A stretch of 64,000 bases of DNA from Hansschlegelia beijingensis (GCF_014196425.1 NZ_JACIDR010000002.1:682001-746000); one strand, 5' to 3'; numbered from the stretch's first letter, positions 45,354 through 54,603 are shown. Notes: a model not told the origin generated them from the sequence alone. A program made the numbers and translations.

Positions 45354-45862
45354 CGCCGCCCGGCGGCATCGATCCTGCCGTCTTCCGGCGCGCCGCCGGT
45401 TGCTTCGCGACGGGCGTGTCGATCGTGGCGGCCGAAGACGAGCAAGGCATGCGGGTCGGGGTCACGGCGAACTCCTTCGTCTCCGTCTCGCTGGAGCCGC
45501 CGCTGGTTTCGGTCGCGCTCGCGCGATCGCTCGTCAGCATGCCGGTGTTCGAGCGGGCCAGCCACTTCGCGATCAGCGTGCTCGCCGAGGGCGACGAGAC
45601 GCTCGCGGCGCGTTTTGCGAGCCGCGGCGCGGACAAGTGGTCGGAGACAGCCTGCGAACGGGGTCTCGGCGGCGCGCCTCTGATCGAGGGCGCGGTGGCG
45701 ACCTTCGAGTGCGAACGCTACGCGATGCATGACGGCGGCGATCATCACATCCTGCTCGGCCGGGTCATCGGGCTGTCCTGCGCCTCTTCCCGCCGCCCCC
45801 TGATCTTCCATGGCGGGGCGTTCGCGCGGCTCGCAGCCCTGGAGCAGCGTCAGGGCGCCTAG
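45350..45862 (+). CDS. Flavin reductase, HpaC-like
   Basis: 170 residues from GTG 45350, overlapping the previous stop as GTGA. Flavin reductase domain: FRRAAGCFATGVSIVAAED, GVTANSFVSVSLEPPLVSVA, LARSLVSMPVFERASHFAIS, HHILLGRVIGLS. It reduces free FMN or FAD with NAD(P)H and passes it to the HpaB-type oxygenase, completing a two-component monooxygenase. It was found in a frame running from 44603, most of which is antisense or out-of-frame shadow. Confidence 0.9.
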   Translation: MTPPGGIDPAVFRRAAGCFATGVSIVAAEDEQGMRVGVTANSFVSVSLEPPLVSVALARSLVSMPVFERASHFAISVLAEGDETLAARFASRGADKWSETACERGLGGAPLIEGAVATFECERYAMHDGGDHHILLGRVIGLSCASSRRPLIFHGGAFARLAALEQRQGA

Positions 45863-45874
45863 GCGAGGAGCAGG

Positions 45875-45928
45875 CGCCGCCGAAAGCGGCGGCGGGCGGT
45901 AGAAAGTGCGGGCCGCGCCCGCGCTTTC
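45875..45928 (+). terminator. tandem hairpin terminator of the hydroxylase operon
   Basis: First stem: CGCCGCCG/CGGCGGCG around AAAG at 45875-45894, 8 bp perfect. Second stem: GAAAG-t-GCGGGC paired with GCCCGC-g-CTTTC around CGC at 45902-45928, 11 bp with one mismatch. Both lie directly after the flavin reductase gene. Confidence 0.65.
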
Positions 45929-45963
45929 GCCCCGGCCGATCGGCTGGCACGTCACTTGCTTTA

Positions 45964-45980
45964 CTTGCATTGCATGCAAG
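45964..45980. promoter_or_regulatory. operator site A, upstream of the ABC transporter
   Basis: CTTGCATTGCATGCAAG, a 17-bp inverted repeat 90 bp before the solute-binding protein gene. It matches site B (49436-49452) at 14 of 17 positions, with the differences confined to the middle. Extra CTTGC half-sites flank it on both sides. Confidence 0.65.
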
Positions 45981-46070
45981 ACGCTTGCGTCGGTGGCCGA
46001 TGCAGCCGGGTCCAGCCGGCCGATCGGCGCCATCGGCCGGTCATATCGGGCGCTACGGGGAGTTCGGATC

Positions 46071-46934
46071 ATGGCATTCAAGAACGGCATTCTGCTCGCG
46101 GCGAGCGCGCTTGCGGCCCTCCTGACGCTGACCGGCGCGTCCAACGCGCAGGCGGCTTGCGAGCCTTCCAAGGTCGCCGAGAAGTATCCGAGCCTCGCCG
46201 GCAAGACGATCAAGATCGGCGCGGATCCCCAGACCCCGCCCTATGTCATGCGGGACAAGAGCAATTTCGATAAGGTCGTCGGCGTCGACGCCGATCTGGC
46301 GCGCGCGACCTTCGACTGCGCCGGCGTGAAGTACGAATTCGTGCTCGGCGGCTGGTCGGGTCTGCTGCCCGCGGTCATGGCGGGGCAGATCGACGTGATG
46401 TGGGACAATCTCTACTACAAGCCGGCGCGCGCCAAGACCGTCGACTTCGTGGTCTACATGAAGGCCGGCACCGGCGCTCTCGTGCCCGCCGGCAATCCGA
46501 AGAAGGTCGCGAGCATCGAGGATTTCTGCGGCAAGACGGTCGCGTTCGGCCTCGGCAGCGTCGAGGAGCAGGCCACGCGCAAGCAGGACGAGGCCTGCAA
46601 GGCGGCCGGCAAGGACGCGGTGACGATGATGCCGTTCCAGGATCTCGCCGCCGGCATGCGCCAACTCGACAGCGGCCGTTCGGACATCCTGCTCTGGGAC
46701 CTCGGCTTCGCCGACGCCTCGGTGAAGGAGGCGCCGACCAAATACGCCCGCGCCTTCGCGATCATCAGCGGCCTCACCATGGGCGCCGCGACCGCTAACG
46801 GCAACGCCGACCTCATCAAGGCGATCCATGACGGGCTGACGGTGCTCCAGGCCAAGGGCGAGCAGGCCGCCATCTTCCAGAAATACGGCGTGGATCCGTC
46901 GCTCGAGGTCCCGGCCGAGGTGAAGCTCGACTGA
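46071..46934 (+). CDS. Polar amino acid ABC transporter, solute-binding protein
   Basis: 287 residues. Signal peptide MAFKNGILLAASALAALLTL with cleavage after SNAQA. Family 3 solute-binding fold: IKIGADPQTPPYVMRDKSN, VVGVDADLARATFDCAGVKY, LPAVMAGQIDVMWDNLYYKP, KTVAFGLGSVEEQA. It captures a small polar ligand in the periplasm for the fused permease/ATPase encoded next. The ligand is unknown; operator sharing with the hyuAB operon suggests a cyclic amide, hydantoin or related acylated amino acid. Confidence 0.9.
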   Translation: MAFKNGILLAASALAALLTLTGASNAQAACEPSKVAEKYPSLAGKTIKIGADPQTPPYVMRDKSNFDKVVGVDADLARATFDCAGVKYEFVLGGWSGLLPAVMAGQIDVMWDNLYYKPARAKTVDFVVYMKAGTGALVPAGNPKKVASIEDFCGKTVAFGLGSVEEQATRKQDEACKAAGKDAVTMMPFQDLAAGMRQLDSGRSDILLWDLGFADASVKEAPTKYARAFAIISGLTMGAATANGNADLIKAIHDGLTVLQAKGEQAAIFQKYGVDPSLEVPAEVKLD

Positions 46935-46945
46935 CGAGGGCAGGG

Positions 46946-46961
46946 CGACGAGACCTCGTCG
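46946..46961 (+). other. hairpin abutting the permease/ATPase start codon
   Basis: CGACGAG/CTCGTCG around AC ends on the base before ATG 46962. It would cover the spot where a ribosome site should be, and no other purine-rich site lies at proper distance. It may lower translation of the permease/ATPase relative to the binding protein. Confidence 0.5.
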
Positions 46962-48740
46962 ATGCAGATCATCCGCACCTCATCGCGCGCCGCCGCCGTC
47001 GCCCTGCTCGCGCTCGCCTTCTGGGCGTTTCCGGCGGAAGCGCAGGCGTCGGCCTCGGCCGCGCTGCAGGAGCTCTCCGGAGACGCCGACGCGGCCGTCG
47101 CGGTCGAGCAGCACTGGATCTGGGAGTTCTTCTCCTACGCCGCGTCCGAGTTCCTGTGGATCGGCGCCTGGACCGCGGTGAAGATCACCGCGCTGGCCAT
47201 GGCGGTCGGCCTCGTGCTCGGGCTCGGCCTCGCCCTGATGCGGCTGTCAGGGCTGTTCGTGGTGCGGGCGGTCGCGTGGTTCTACATCTGGATCGTGCGC
47301 GGCACGCCGCAGCTGCTGCAACTCGTCTTCATCTATGACGCCCTTCCGTATATCGGCCTGAAGTTCGACAGCTTCACCACGGCCGTGATCGGTTTCTCGC
47401 TGAACCAGGCGGCGTTCAGCGCGGAGATCATCCGCGGCGGCATCCTCTCGGTGAACAAGGCGCAGTCGACCGCCGCCACCGCGCTCGGCATGGGGCCGGT
47501 GCTGACGCTGCGCCGGATCATCCTGCCGCAGGCGATGCGCTCCATCCTGCCGGGCGTCGGCAACGACACGATCAGCATGCTCAAGCTGACATCGATCGCC
47601 TCGATCATCTTCGTCAACGAGCTCACTTTCCGGGCCCAGCAGATCGTCGGCCAAAACTTCCGGTTCTTCACCGTGTTCGCCGCGGCCGGCCTGATCTACC
47701 TGATCCTCACCAGCGCGATCTCGCTCGCTCAGGGCTGGGCGGAGGCGCGTTTCGACCTCGAGCGCGAGCGCCGGCCGCGCGGCGAAACGCTCAGGCGGAT
47801 GTTCGGCTTCCGGCTCGGGCGGAAGTCCGCAGCCGAGATCGCCGCGCCGGCGCCCTCGCTCGCGCCGGCCGCGCCCGCTTCGGGGACCGAAACCGCTCCG
47901 GCCGGCGAGGACGTGTTCCGGATGCTCGCGACCTCGGCCGGCGGCGCCGCGAAGCGCGGCGAGCCCTTCGTGGTCTGCCGCAACGTCCAGAAATCCTATG
48001 GCGACCGGGCGGTCCTCAAGGGCATCGACCTCACCGTCGCCCGCGGCGAGGTGGTCGTGCTCCTGGGGCCGAGCGGCTCGGGCAAGAGCACCTTCCTGCG
48101 CACCATCAACCATCTCGAGCCGATGGAGTGGGGCGAGATCACCGTGGACGGGCGCCATGTCGGCTATGTCCCGGCGCCAGGCGGCGGGCTGCGGTCCACG
48201 GGCGGGCTCGCGAAGGCGCGGGCGGACGCGCGCATCGGCATGGTGTTCCAGCACTTCAACCTGTTCGCCCATCTGAGCGCGCTCGAGAACGTCATCGAGG
48301 CGCCGATCCGCGTGTTCGGCATGGCGCCCGACGCCGCCCGCGAACTCGGGCTCAAGCTGCTCGCGGAAGTCGGCCTTTCGGCCCACGCCGATCACCTCCC
48401 GCATCGTCTGTCCGGCGGTCAGCAGCAGCGCGTCGCGATCGCCCGCGCGCTCGCCATCTCGCCGAAGCTCATGCTGTTCGACGAGCCGACTTCCGCGCTC
48501 GACCCCGAGCTGGTGGGCGAGGTGCTTCAGGTCATGCGCAAACTCGCCGACGCCGGCATGACCATGATCGTCGTGACCCACGAAATCCGCTTCGCCAGGG
48601 AAGTGGCGGACCGGGTGGTCTTCATGGACGAGGGCGTGATCGTGGAGCAGGGCCCGCCGTCCGAGGTGATCGACGACCCGAAGCAGGAGCGCACCCGGCG
48701 CTTCCTCCGGGTCATGGAACGCGCGGCGCCGACCCCATGA
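46962..48740 (+). CDS. Fused ABC permease and ATPase, polar amino acid type
   Basis: 592 residues. An N-terminal export-like helix ([20 protein letters not shown], ending FPAEAQASA) is followed by a BPD_transp_1 permease domain (about 55-265: [60 protein letters not shown]). A linker rich in Ala and Pro (about 280-320) leads to the ATPase domain: Walker A GPSGSGKS with Lys375, signature [15 protein letters not shown], Walker [14 protein letters not shown]-loop VVTHEIRFA. Permease and ATPase are usually separate; the fusion fixes their ratio. The N-terminal signal-like segment before the permease is also unusual. Confidence 0.92.
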   Translation: MQIIRTSSRAAAVALLALAFWAFPAEAQASASAALQELSGDADAAVAVEQHWIWEFFSYAASEFLWIGAWTAVKITALAMAVGLVLGLGLALMRLSGLFVVRAVAWFYIWIVRGTPQLLQLVFIYDALPYIGLKFDSFTTAVIGFSLNQAAFSAEIIRGGILSVNKAQSTAATALGMGPVLTLRRIILPQAMRSILPGVGNDTISMLKLTSIASIIFVNELTFRAQQIVGQNFRFFTVFAAAGLIYLILTSAISLAQGWAEARFDLERERRPRGETLRRMFGFRLGRKSAAEIAAPAPSLAPAAPASGTETAPAGEDVFRMLATSAGGAAKRGEPFVVCRNVQKSYGDRAVLKGIDLTVARGEVVVLLGPSGSGKSTFLRTINHLEPMEWGEITVDGRHVGYVPAPGGGLRSTGGLAKARADARIGMVFQHFNLFAHLSALENVIEAPIRVFGMAPDAARELGLKLLAEVGLSAHADHLPHRLSGGQQQRVAIARALAISPKLMLFDEPTSALDPELVGEVLQVMRKLADAGMTMIVVTHEIRFAREVADRVVFMDEGVIVEQGPPSEVIDDPKQERTRRFLRVMERAAPTP

Positions 48741-48763
48741 GGAGCCGCGGGGCGTGTGTTCCC

Positions 48764-49387
48764 TCAGAAGGTCGGCGGCGTGTTGATCCAGAGCACGCGG
48801 CAGCTACGGGGCCCGTGCGCCCGATAGCTGTGCGGCCGCGACGAGCTGAAGAAGAAGCTGTGGCCGGCCGGGAGTTGATGGCGCTCGCCCTCGACGAAGA
48901 GCTCGAGTTCGCCTTCGAGCACGTAGCCGACCTCCTCGCCCGCATGCTCGAAGGGGCCGCAGAGCGGTCCGCCGCCAGGCAGCTCCAGCAGCAGCCCTTC
49001 CAGCATCCGTTCCGCGCCGAAGGGGGTGAGCGTCTCGCACAGGCTGCCGTCGCCTTCGCCCGCCCGGCCATGCGAGGTGCGGGGCCGGTCGTCGGGGCCA
49101 TAGGTCGTGCAGACCCGCTGTTCGACCGGATCCACCAGCGCCGAGACGTTGACGGCCAGCGCCTTGCAGATCCGGTGGATCGTGCTCAGCGACGGCGTGA
49201 CGAGATCATTCTCGATCCGCGACAGCAGGCTTTCCGAACAGCCCGCCGCGACGGCCAGGTCCTTGAGCCGCAGGCCTTTCAGCTGGCGAAGATGCCGGAC
49301 GCGCGGGCCGATCGGTATCGGCCGACCGCCTCCGGCGTCGCCCGCAGCGGCCTCCGCCGCGCCCCGCGCAACCCTGTTCTTGACCAT
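48764..49387 (-). CDS. XRE-family regulator with cupin domain (PuuR-like)
   Basis: 207 residues from ATG 49387; GTG 49396 is an alternative. An N-terminal XRE helix-turn-helix (about 28-85: VRHLRQLKGLRLKDLAVAAG, CSESLLSRIENDLVTPSLST, IHRICKALAVNVSALV) is joined to a C-terminal cupin (about 130-200: FEHAGEEVGYVLEGELELFV, GHSFFFSSSRPHSYRA). Such regulators sense a small metabolite through the cupin. The gene lies between the ABC transporter and hyuAB operons and diverges from hyuA; the two 17-bp operator sites flanking this arrangement make it their likely regulator. Confidence 0.9.
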   Translation of the reverse strand: MVKNRVARGAAEAAAGDAGGGRPIPIGPRVRHLRQLKGLRLKDLAVAAGCSESLLSRIENDLVTPSLSTIHRICKALAVNVSALVDPVEQRVCTTYGPDDRPRTSHGRAGEGDGSLCETLTPFGAERMLEGLLLELPGGGPLCGPFEHAGEEVGYVLEGELELFVEGERHQLPAGHSFFFSSSRPHSYRAHGPRSCRVLWINTPPTF

Positions 49388-49435
49388 GCGGCTCACGCCC
49401 TCCGCGACCGGAACAGTCAGACTTAAACCAGCCGG

Positions 49436-49465
49436 CTTGCATCACACGCAAGCGGCTTGCAGCAA
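49436..49465. promoter_or_regulatory. operator site B, between the XRE-cupin gene and hyuA
   Basis: CTTGCATCACACGCAAG at 49436-49452 is the counterpart of site A. A second, smaller palindrome TTGCAGCAA lies at 49457-49465. The site is 34 bp before the hyuA start, and 49 bp before the regulator start on the other strand, so it could control both. Confidence 0.65.
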
Positions 49466-49486
49466 TGCTGGTGAAAAGGAAACGGC

Positions 49487-51580
49487 ATGCGCTTGTCCAT
49501 TGACGTAGGCGGCACGTTCACCGACCTCGTCGTCGACCGGTTGTCCGGAGCAGCCGAAGTCTTCAAGGCGCCCACGACCTATCCGGACCCGATCGACGGC
49601 ATCCTGTCAGCCGTCGCGCTCGCGGCGAACGCGCAGGGAATCACCACCGAAGCGTTCCTGGGCGGCGTCGAGGTGCTGTTCCACTCCACGACCCGGGCGA
49701 TCAACGCCGTGATCACCGGCCAGGCGGCGCGCACCGCGCTGCTCGCCACCGAAGGGCATCCGGACATCCTGCTGATCCGGGAAGGCGGCCGCACGGACCC
49801 CTTCAACTACCGGATCGGCTATCCGGCTCCCTACATCCCCCGCGCGCTCACCTTCGAGATTCCCGGCCGGATCCTGGCCGACGGCGGCGAGCGCAGGACG
49901 CTCGATGAAGCCGCGGTTCTCCGCGTCATCGAGCGCCTCAAGGAGGAGAAGGTCGAGGCGGTCGCGGTCTCCCTGCTCTGGTCGATCGTCAACCCGGCGC
50001 ACGAGCTGCGGGTCGGCGAGCTGCTGGCGGAGCATCTGCCCGGCGTGCCCTTCACGCTCGCGCATCAGCTGAACCCGACTGTGCGCGAATATCGCCGCAC
50101 CTCCTCCTGCGCCATCGACGCCTCGCTGAAGCCGATCATGAGCGCCTATCTGCGCGCGCTGAAGCAGCGGCTCGGCGCGCACGGGATGGCGGGGCAGATC
50201 TTCGCCGTCACCTCGCAAGGCGGGCTGGTCGACGTCGAGGAGCTCGCCGAGCGCCCGATCCTCGCGCTCAATTCCGGGCCTTCCATGGCCCCGGTCGCCG
50301 GCCGCTACTTCGCCGCGCTTCAGGGCGCCACCACCGCCATCGTGACCGACGCCGGCGGCACGACCTATGACGTGAGCCTGGTGCGCGACGGGGCGCTGCC
50401 CCGCACCCGCGAAACCTGGCTCGGGCCCATCTATCAGGGCCATCTCACAGGCTTCCCCTCGGTCGACGTGAAGAGCGTCGGCGCCGGCGGCGGCTCGATC
50501 GCCTCCGTCGAGGGCGGTCTGCTGCGGGTCGGGCCGGAGAGCGCGCGGTCGGACCCCGGACCGGTCTGCTATGGCCGCGGCGGAACGCGGCCGACCGTCA
50601 CCGACGCCGCTGTCGTGCTCGGCTACATCGACCCCGATTTCTTCCTCGGCGGCAGGATGGGGCTCGCGGTCGCCGCCGCGCGCGCGGCGATCGAGCGCGA
50701 CGTCGCGATTCCGCTCGGTCTCGGGGTCGAGGAGGCGGCGCTCGCAATCATCGACCTCGCGACCGAGAGCATGGTCCACGCGATCGAGGACATCACGGTC
50801 AAGCAGGGCGTCGACCCCGAGGACGCAGTGATGATCGGCGGCGGCGGCGCGGCCGGCATCAACGCGGTGCTGATCGCGCGCAGGCTCGGCTGCCGCTCCA
50901 TCCTGTTCCCTGACGTCGGCGCCGCCCTGAGCGCCGCCGGCGCGATGATGTCGGAGCTCACCTCCGAGTTCTCGCAGGTCGTCTTCATGAGGACGGGCGC
51001 CTTCGACGCCGCGGCCGCCAATGCGATCATCGCGGGGCTGAAGGAGCGGGCGGAGGCGTTCTTCGCATCCGCCGGCGGCCGGGCGCGCGAGCGCCGCGTC
51101 GATCTCGCGATCGAGGGCCGCTACCCCAGCCAGGTCTGGGAGATCGACGTGCCGATCGACGAGGCGATGCTCGCGGCGGAAGACGCCGCCAGCCGGCTGG
51201 TGGCGGCGTTCCACGCCCGTCACCAGGAGCTGTTCGGCTTCCGGGACGACGGCGACGAGGTCGAGATCATGGGCTGGCGGGCGCTCGCCCGCTGCCGGCT
51301 CGCCGACGAGAGCGCGATCCGGCTGCCCTCGGGCGTCGATTCGGCGCCGACGCGATCCCGGACGATGACGTTCCGCGAGACCGGGCCGATCGAGGCGCCC
51401 GCCTATCGTCTCGAGGCGCTCGATCCCTCCGTGACCGTCAAAGGCCCGGCTGTCGTCGAAAGCAACTTCACCACGGTCGTGCTCGCGCCGGGCTCCGAGG
51501 CCCGCAAGACCGCCGAGGGCGGTTTGTGCGTGCAGCCCCTCGTCCAGTCCGTCACCCGTCTCCGGGAGTTCGCCGCGTGA
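49487..51580 (+). CDS. hyuA: Hydantoinase/oxoprolinase subunit A
   Basis: 697 residues. ASKHA-type ATPase layout of the HyuA/OXP family: MRLSIDVGGTFTDLVVDRLS (phosphate 1), FHSTTRAINAVITGQ, ALLATEGHPDILLIREGGRT, SGPSMAPVAGRYFA, TDAGGTTYDVSLVRDG (phosphate 2), VDVKSVGAGGGSIASVEGGL, and MIGGGGAAGINAVLIARRLG. With HyuB it opens a cyclic amide such as 5-oxoproline, hydantoin or N-methylhydantoin using ATP. Good ribosome site (AAAAGGAAA) before ATG. First gene of a three-gene operon with hyuB and an M20 hydrolase. Confidence 0.93.
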   Translation: MRLSIDVGGTFTDLVVDRLSGAAEVFKAPTTYPDPIDGILSAVALAANAQGITTEAFLGGVEVLFHSTTRAINAVITGQAARTALLATEGHPDILLIREGGRTDPFNYRIGYPAPYIPRALTFEIPGRILADGGERRTLDEAAVLRVIERLKEEKVEAVAVSLLWSIVNPAHELRVGELLAEHLPGVPFTLAHQLNPTVREYRRTSSCAIDASLKPIMSAYLRALKQRLGAHGMAGQIFAVTSQGGLVDVEELAERPILALNSGPSMAPVAGRYFAALQGATTAIVTDAGGTTYDVSLVRDGALPRTRETWLGPIYQGHLTGFPSVDVKSVGAGGGSIASVEGGLLRVGPESARSDPGPVCYGRGGTRPTVTDAAVVLGYIDPDFFLGGRMGLAVAAARAAIERDVAIPLGLGVEEAALAIIDLATESMVHAIEDITVKQGVDPEDAVMIGGGGAAGINAVLIARRLGCRSILFPDVGAALSAAGAMMSELTSEFSQVVFMRTGAFDAAAANAIIAGLKERAEAFFASAGGRARERRVDLAIEGRYPSQVWEIDVPIDEAMLAAEDAASRLVAAFHARHQELFGFRDDGDEVEIMGWRALARCRLADESAIRLPSGVDSAPTRSRTMTFRETGPIEAPAYRLEALDPSVTVKGPAVVESNFTTVVLAPGSEARKTAEGGLCVQPLVQSVTRLREFAA

Positions 51581-53355
51581 CCGCCGCCCTCCAGACATCC
51601 GCCGCAGCCGGCTTCGATGGCGTGAAGCTCGCGATCATGCAGAAGCGTTTCGACGGCGTGACGCGGAAGATGGCCAACACGCTGCTGCGCACGGCGCGCT
51701 CCGGCGTCATCAACACCGCGCGAGACTTCTCCTGCGCCCTCGTCACCGCCGATTGCGAGCTGCTGACGGCCGCCGACAGCTACCCGATCCACGTGATCGG
51801 CGGCGCCGACCTGATGGCGCGGGCGATGCTCGACCTGCATCCGGAGCTCCAGCCCGGCGACGCCTTCCTTCACAACTCGCCCTATCACGGCAACAGCCAC
51901 GCGGCGGACCACACGATCCTCGTGCCGGTGTTCGACGACGACGGAGTGCACCGCTTCACGGTGCTGGCGAAGGCGCATCAGGCGGACTGCGGCAACTCGC
52001 TGCCGACCACCTATATGGGCCTCGCCCGCGACGTCTACGCAGAGGGCGCGCTGATCTTCCCGGCCGTCAAGGTCCAGACCGGCTACCGCGACGTCGCCGA
52101 CATCATCAACATGTGCCTGATGCGCATCCGCGTGCCGGACCAGTGGCGCGGCGACTACCTCGCCATGGTCGGCGCCGCGCGCATCGGCGAGCGCGAGATC
52201 ACCCGCATGGGCCGCGAGCTCGGATGGGATACGCTGTCCGCGCACGCCCGGGACTGGTTCGACCTCTCCGAGCGGCGGATGATCGAGGTGATCGGCCAGA
52301 TGCGCTCGGGCAAGGCCCGCGCGACCTGCGTCCACGATCCGCTGCCGGGCGCGCCGGCCGACGGCATCCCGGCGACCGCCGACGTGATCGTCGATTCGGA
52401 AGGTGGACGGATCTCCGTCGACATGACGGACAACATCGACTGCGTGCCGGTCGGCGTGAACCTCAGCCACGCCTGCGCGCGCACCGCCGCGTTGGTGGGC
52501 GTGCTGAACAGCCTGCCGACCCCCGTCATCCCGAACGCCGGAACGTTGCGGCGCATCGACGTGACCTTGCGCGAAAACTGCTGCGTGGGCATTCCGCGCC
52601 ATCCGGTCTCGACCTCGGTCGCGACGACCAATCTCGGCGACCGCGTCACCAACGCCGTGCAGCGCGCGCTGGCGCAGATTGACCCGAATGTCGGCATGGC
52701 CGAGGGCGGCGCCGGCCTGCCGCCCGCGGCGGGCGTCATCTCGGGCGCCGATCCCCGGAACGGCCACGCCTTCATCAACGAGGTGATCCTCGCGGCCGGC
52801 GGCGGGCCGGGCACGCCGGTGCAGGACGGATGGCTGTCGCTGTTCTGCATGGGCAACGCCGGCATGCCCTTCTATGACAGCATCGAGATCGACGAGATGC
52901 TGCACCCGATGCTGGTGGAGCGGCGCTCGATCGCCCAGGACAGCGAAGGCGCCGGCGCGTTCCGCGGCGCGCCCGGCATCCGCACGGAGTTCCGGCCGGT
53001 GGATTGCGACTTCGAGCTCGGCTTCGTCAGCGACGGAACCGTCAATCCCGCGCAGGGCGTCTGCGGCGGGCTGCCTTCGTTGTCGGCCCGGCAGTTTTTG
53101 GAAAGCGACGGCGGCGAGATCACGCCGCTCGGCACGGCGGAGCAGATCCGGGTGCGCGCCGACCAGAAGGTGGTGTCGCTGTCGAATGGCGGCGGCGGCT
53201 ATGGCGACCCGACGACGCGTGATCCCGAGCGCGTGCGGGTCGACGTCGCCGAAGGCCTTGTCAGCCGGGAGCGCGCCGAAGCCGTCTACAAGGTGGCGCT
53301 CACGGCGGACCTCCGCGTCGACGCCGCCGCGACCGCAGCGCTGAGGGCCGCCTGA
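51577..53355 (+). CDS. hyuB: Hydantoinase/oxoprolinase subunit B
   Basis: 592 residues from GTG 51577, which overlaps the hyuA stop codon as GTGA, so the two subunits are translationally coupled. HyuB landmarks: LLRTARSGVINTARDFSCAL, FLHNSPYHGNSHAADHTILV, FPAVKVQTGYRDVADIINMC, and GAFRGAPGIRTEFRPVDCDF near the C terminus, closing with VVSLSNGGGGYGDPTTRDPE. It supplies the hydrolytic part of the HyuAB complex. The frame is open 17 codons further upstream inside hyuA. Confidence 0.93.
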   Translation: MTAALQTSAAAGFDGVKLAIMQKRFDGVTRKMANTLLRTARSGVINTARDFSCALVTADCELLTAADSYPIHVIGGADLMARAMLDLHPELQPGDAFLHNSPYHGNSHAADHTILVPVFDDDGVHRFTVLAKAHQADCGNSLPTTYMGLARDVYAEGALIFPAVKVQTGYRDVADIINMCLMRIRVPDQWRGDYLAMVGAARIGEREITRMGRELGWDTLSAHARDWFDLSERRMIEVIGQMRSGKARATCVHDPLPGAPADGIPATADVIVDSEGGRISVDMTDNIDCVPVGVNLSHACARTAALVGVLNSLPTPVIPNAGTLRRIDVTLRENCCVGIPRHPVSTSVATTNLGDRVTNAVQRALAQIDPNVGMAEGGAGLPPAAGVISGADPRNGHAFINEVILAAGGGPGTPVQDGWLSLFCMGNAGMPFYDSIEIDEMLHPMLVERRSIAQDSEGAGAFRGAPGIRTEFRPVDCDFELGFVSDGTVNPAQGVCGGLPSLSARQFLESDGGEITPLGTAEQIRVRADQKVVSLSNGGGGYGDPTTRDPERVRVDVAEGLVSRERAEAVYKVALTADLRVDAAATAALRAA

Positions 53356-53357
53356 CC

Positions 53358-54596
53358 ATGAACGCGTATGACCGGGAGCAGGCCGCGGGCGCCTCGGCCG
53401 ATCCACTCGACGTCGTGGAGCTGACGAAGCGGCTGCTCCGCGCCCGCAGCGAAACGCCGCCGGGCGACACCAATGCGCCGGCGGCGGTGATCGCGGCGGC
53501 CGTGGCGGGCGTCGAGGGCATCGAGACGGAGAACCATCCGGGGGCGCCGCACGTCGCCAACCTGGTCCTGCGGGTGCGCGGCCCGCGGCCGGGCAAGCGG
53601 CTGGTCTTCAACGGCCATCTCGACACCTATCCGCTCGGCGAGGGCTGGACGACCGATCCGGACGGCGAGCAGCGCGACGGCAAGCTCTACGGCCTCGGCG
53701 TCTCCGACATGAAGGGCGGGGTGGCGGCGATCACGGTCGCGCTCGCCCGGCTCGCGGCGAAGAGGCAGCGGCTGGCCGGGGAGGTCGTCGCGACCTTCGT
53801 GGGCGACGAGGAGACCATGGGGGAACTCGGCGCAAAACTGTTGCTGGAGACGGTCCCGCACGCGCGCGGCGACGCGATGATCAGCGCTGACGTCGGCTCA
53901 CCCGGCGTGCTGCGCTTCGGCGAGAAGGGGATGATCTGGCTGACGCTGAAGGCGCAGGGCAAGGCCGCGCACGCGGCCCATGTCCACCGCGGCGACAGCG
54001 CGATCGAGAAGCTCGTCGACGTGATCCAGGCGCTCAAATCGCTACGGGACTGGCCGGTCACCGCGCCCGGGGCGGTGACGCGCGCGATCGCGGGGAGCGC
54101 CCCGGTCTCCGAGGCGCTGTCCGGCGCGGGCGAAAGCCACACCCTCGGCCACGTCACCGTCACCTTCGGCACCATCCGGGGCGGCCGGCTCAGCAATCTG
54201 ATCGCCGACGAGGCCGAGGCGACGGCCGACATCCGCCTTCCCGCGGGCGTGACGGTCGCGGAGCTCGAGGAGAGGATCGGCCAGATCGTGGCGGCGACGC
54301 CCGGGGTCTCGGTCGATGTGGTCCGCCGCTACGAGCCGAACTGGACGGCTCCTGACCACCCGGTGATGGAGGCGGTCAGCGCCGCCTGCGAGGCCGTGCT
54401 TGGCGAGCGCCCCGTCCGCACCATGCGGGTCGGCGCTTCCGACGCCCGCCACTATCGATACGCCGGAATCCCCACCGTCACCTGCGGCCTCACGCCCACC
54501 AACATGGGCGCCGCCGACGAACACGTCTCCCTCGATGAGCTCAGGGCGCTCGCGGACGTGCTGACCCGAAGCGCGGAGCTTTTTCTGGCGGCCTGA
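53358..54596 (+). CDS. M20-family metallohydrolase (ArgE/DapE/ACY1 group)
   Basis: 412 residues. Zinc ligands are in place: H in NGHLDTYPLGEGW, D in LGVSDMKGGVAAI, the EE pair in VGDEETMGELGAK, a further D in ISADVGSPG, and a late His. A dimerisation insert (about 190-310) carries HAAHVHRGDSAIEKLVDVIQ. The family cleaves N-acyl, N-carbamoyl or peptide bonds of amino acids. It starts 2 bp after the hyuB stop. In this operon it would split the ring-opened product of HyuAB, a hydantoin-type order of steps. Confidence 0.88.
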   Translation: MNAYDREQAAGASADPLDVVELTKRLLRARSETPPGDTNAPAAVIAAAVAGVEGIETENHPGAPHVANLVLRVRGPRPGKRLVFNGHLDTYPLGEGWTTDPDGEQRDGKLYGLGVSDMKGGVAAITVALARLAAKRQRLAGEVVATFVGDEETMGELGAKLLLETVPHARGDAMISADVGSPGVLRFGEKGMIWLTLKAQGKAAHAAHVHRGDSAIEKLVDVIQALKSLRDWPVTAPGAVTRAIAGSAPVSEALSGAGESHTLGHVTVTFGTIRGGRLSNLIADEAEATADIRLPAGVTVAELEERIGQIVAATPGVSVDVVRRYEPNWTAPDHPVMEAVSAACEAVLGERPVRTMRVGASDARHYRYAGIPTVTCGLTPTNMGAADEHVSLDELRALADVLTRSAELFLAA

Positions 54597-54603
54597 GCAG
54601 TGG

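Noticed and set aside
46071-48740. Frameshift or assembly error joining separate permease and ATPase genes
   Set aside because: Both domains are complete and the linker reads in frame with normal codon use; fused versions are known in other bacteria.
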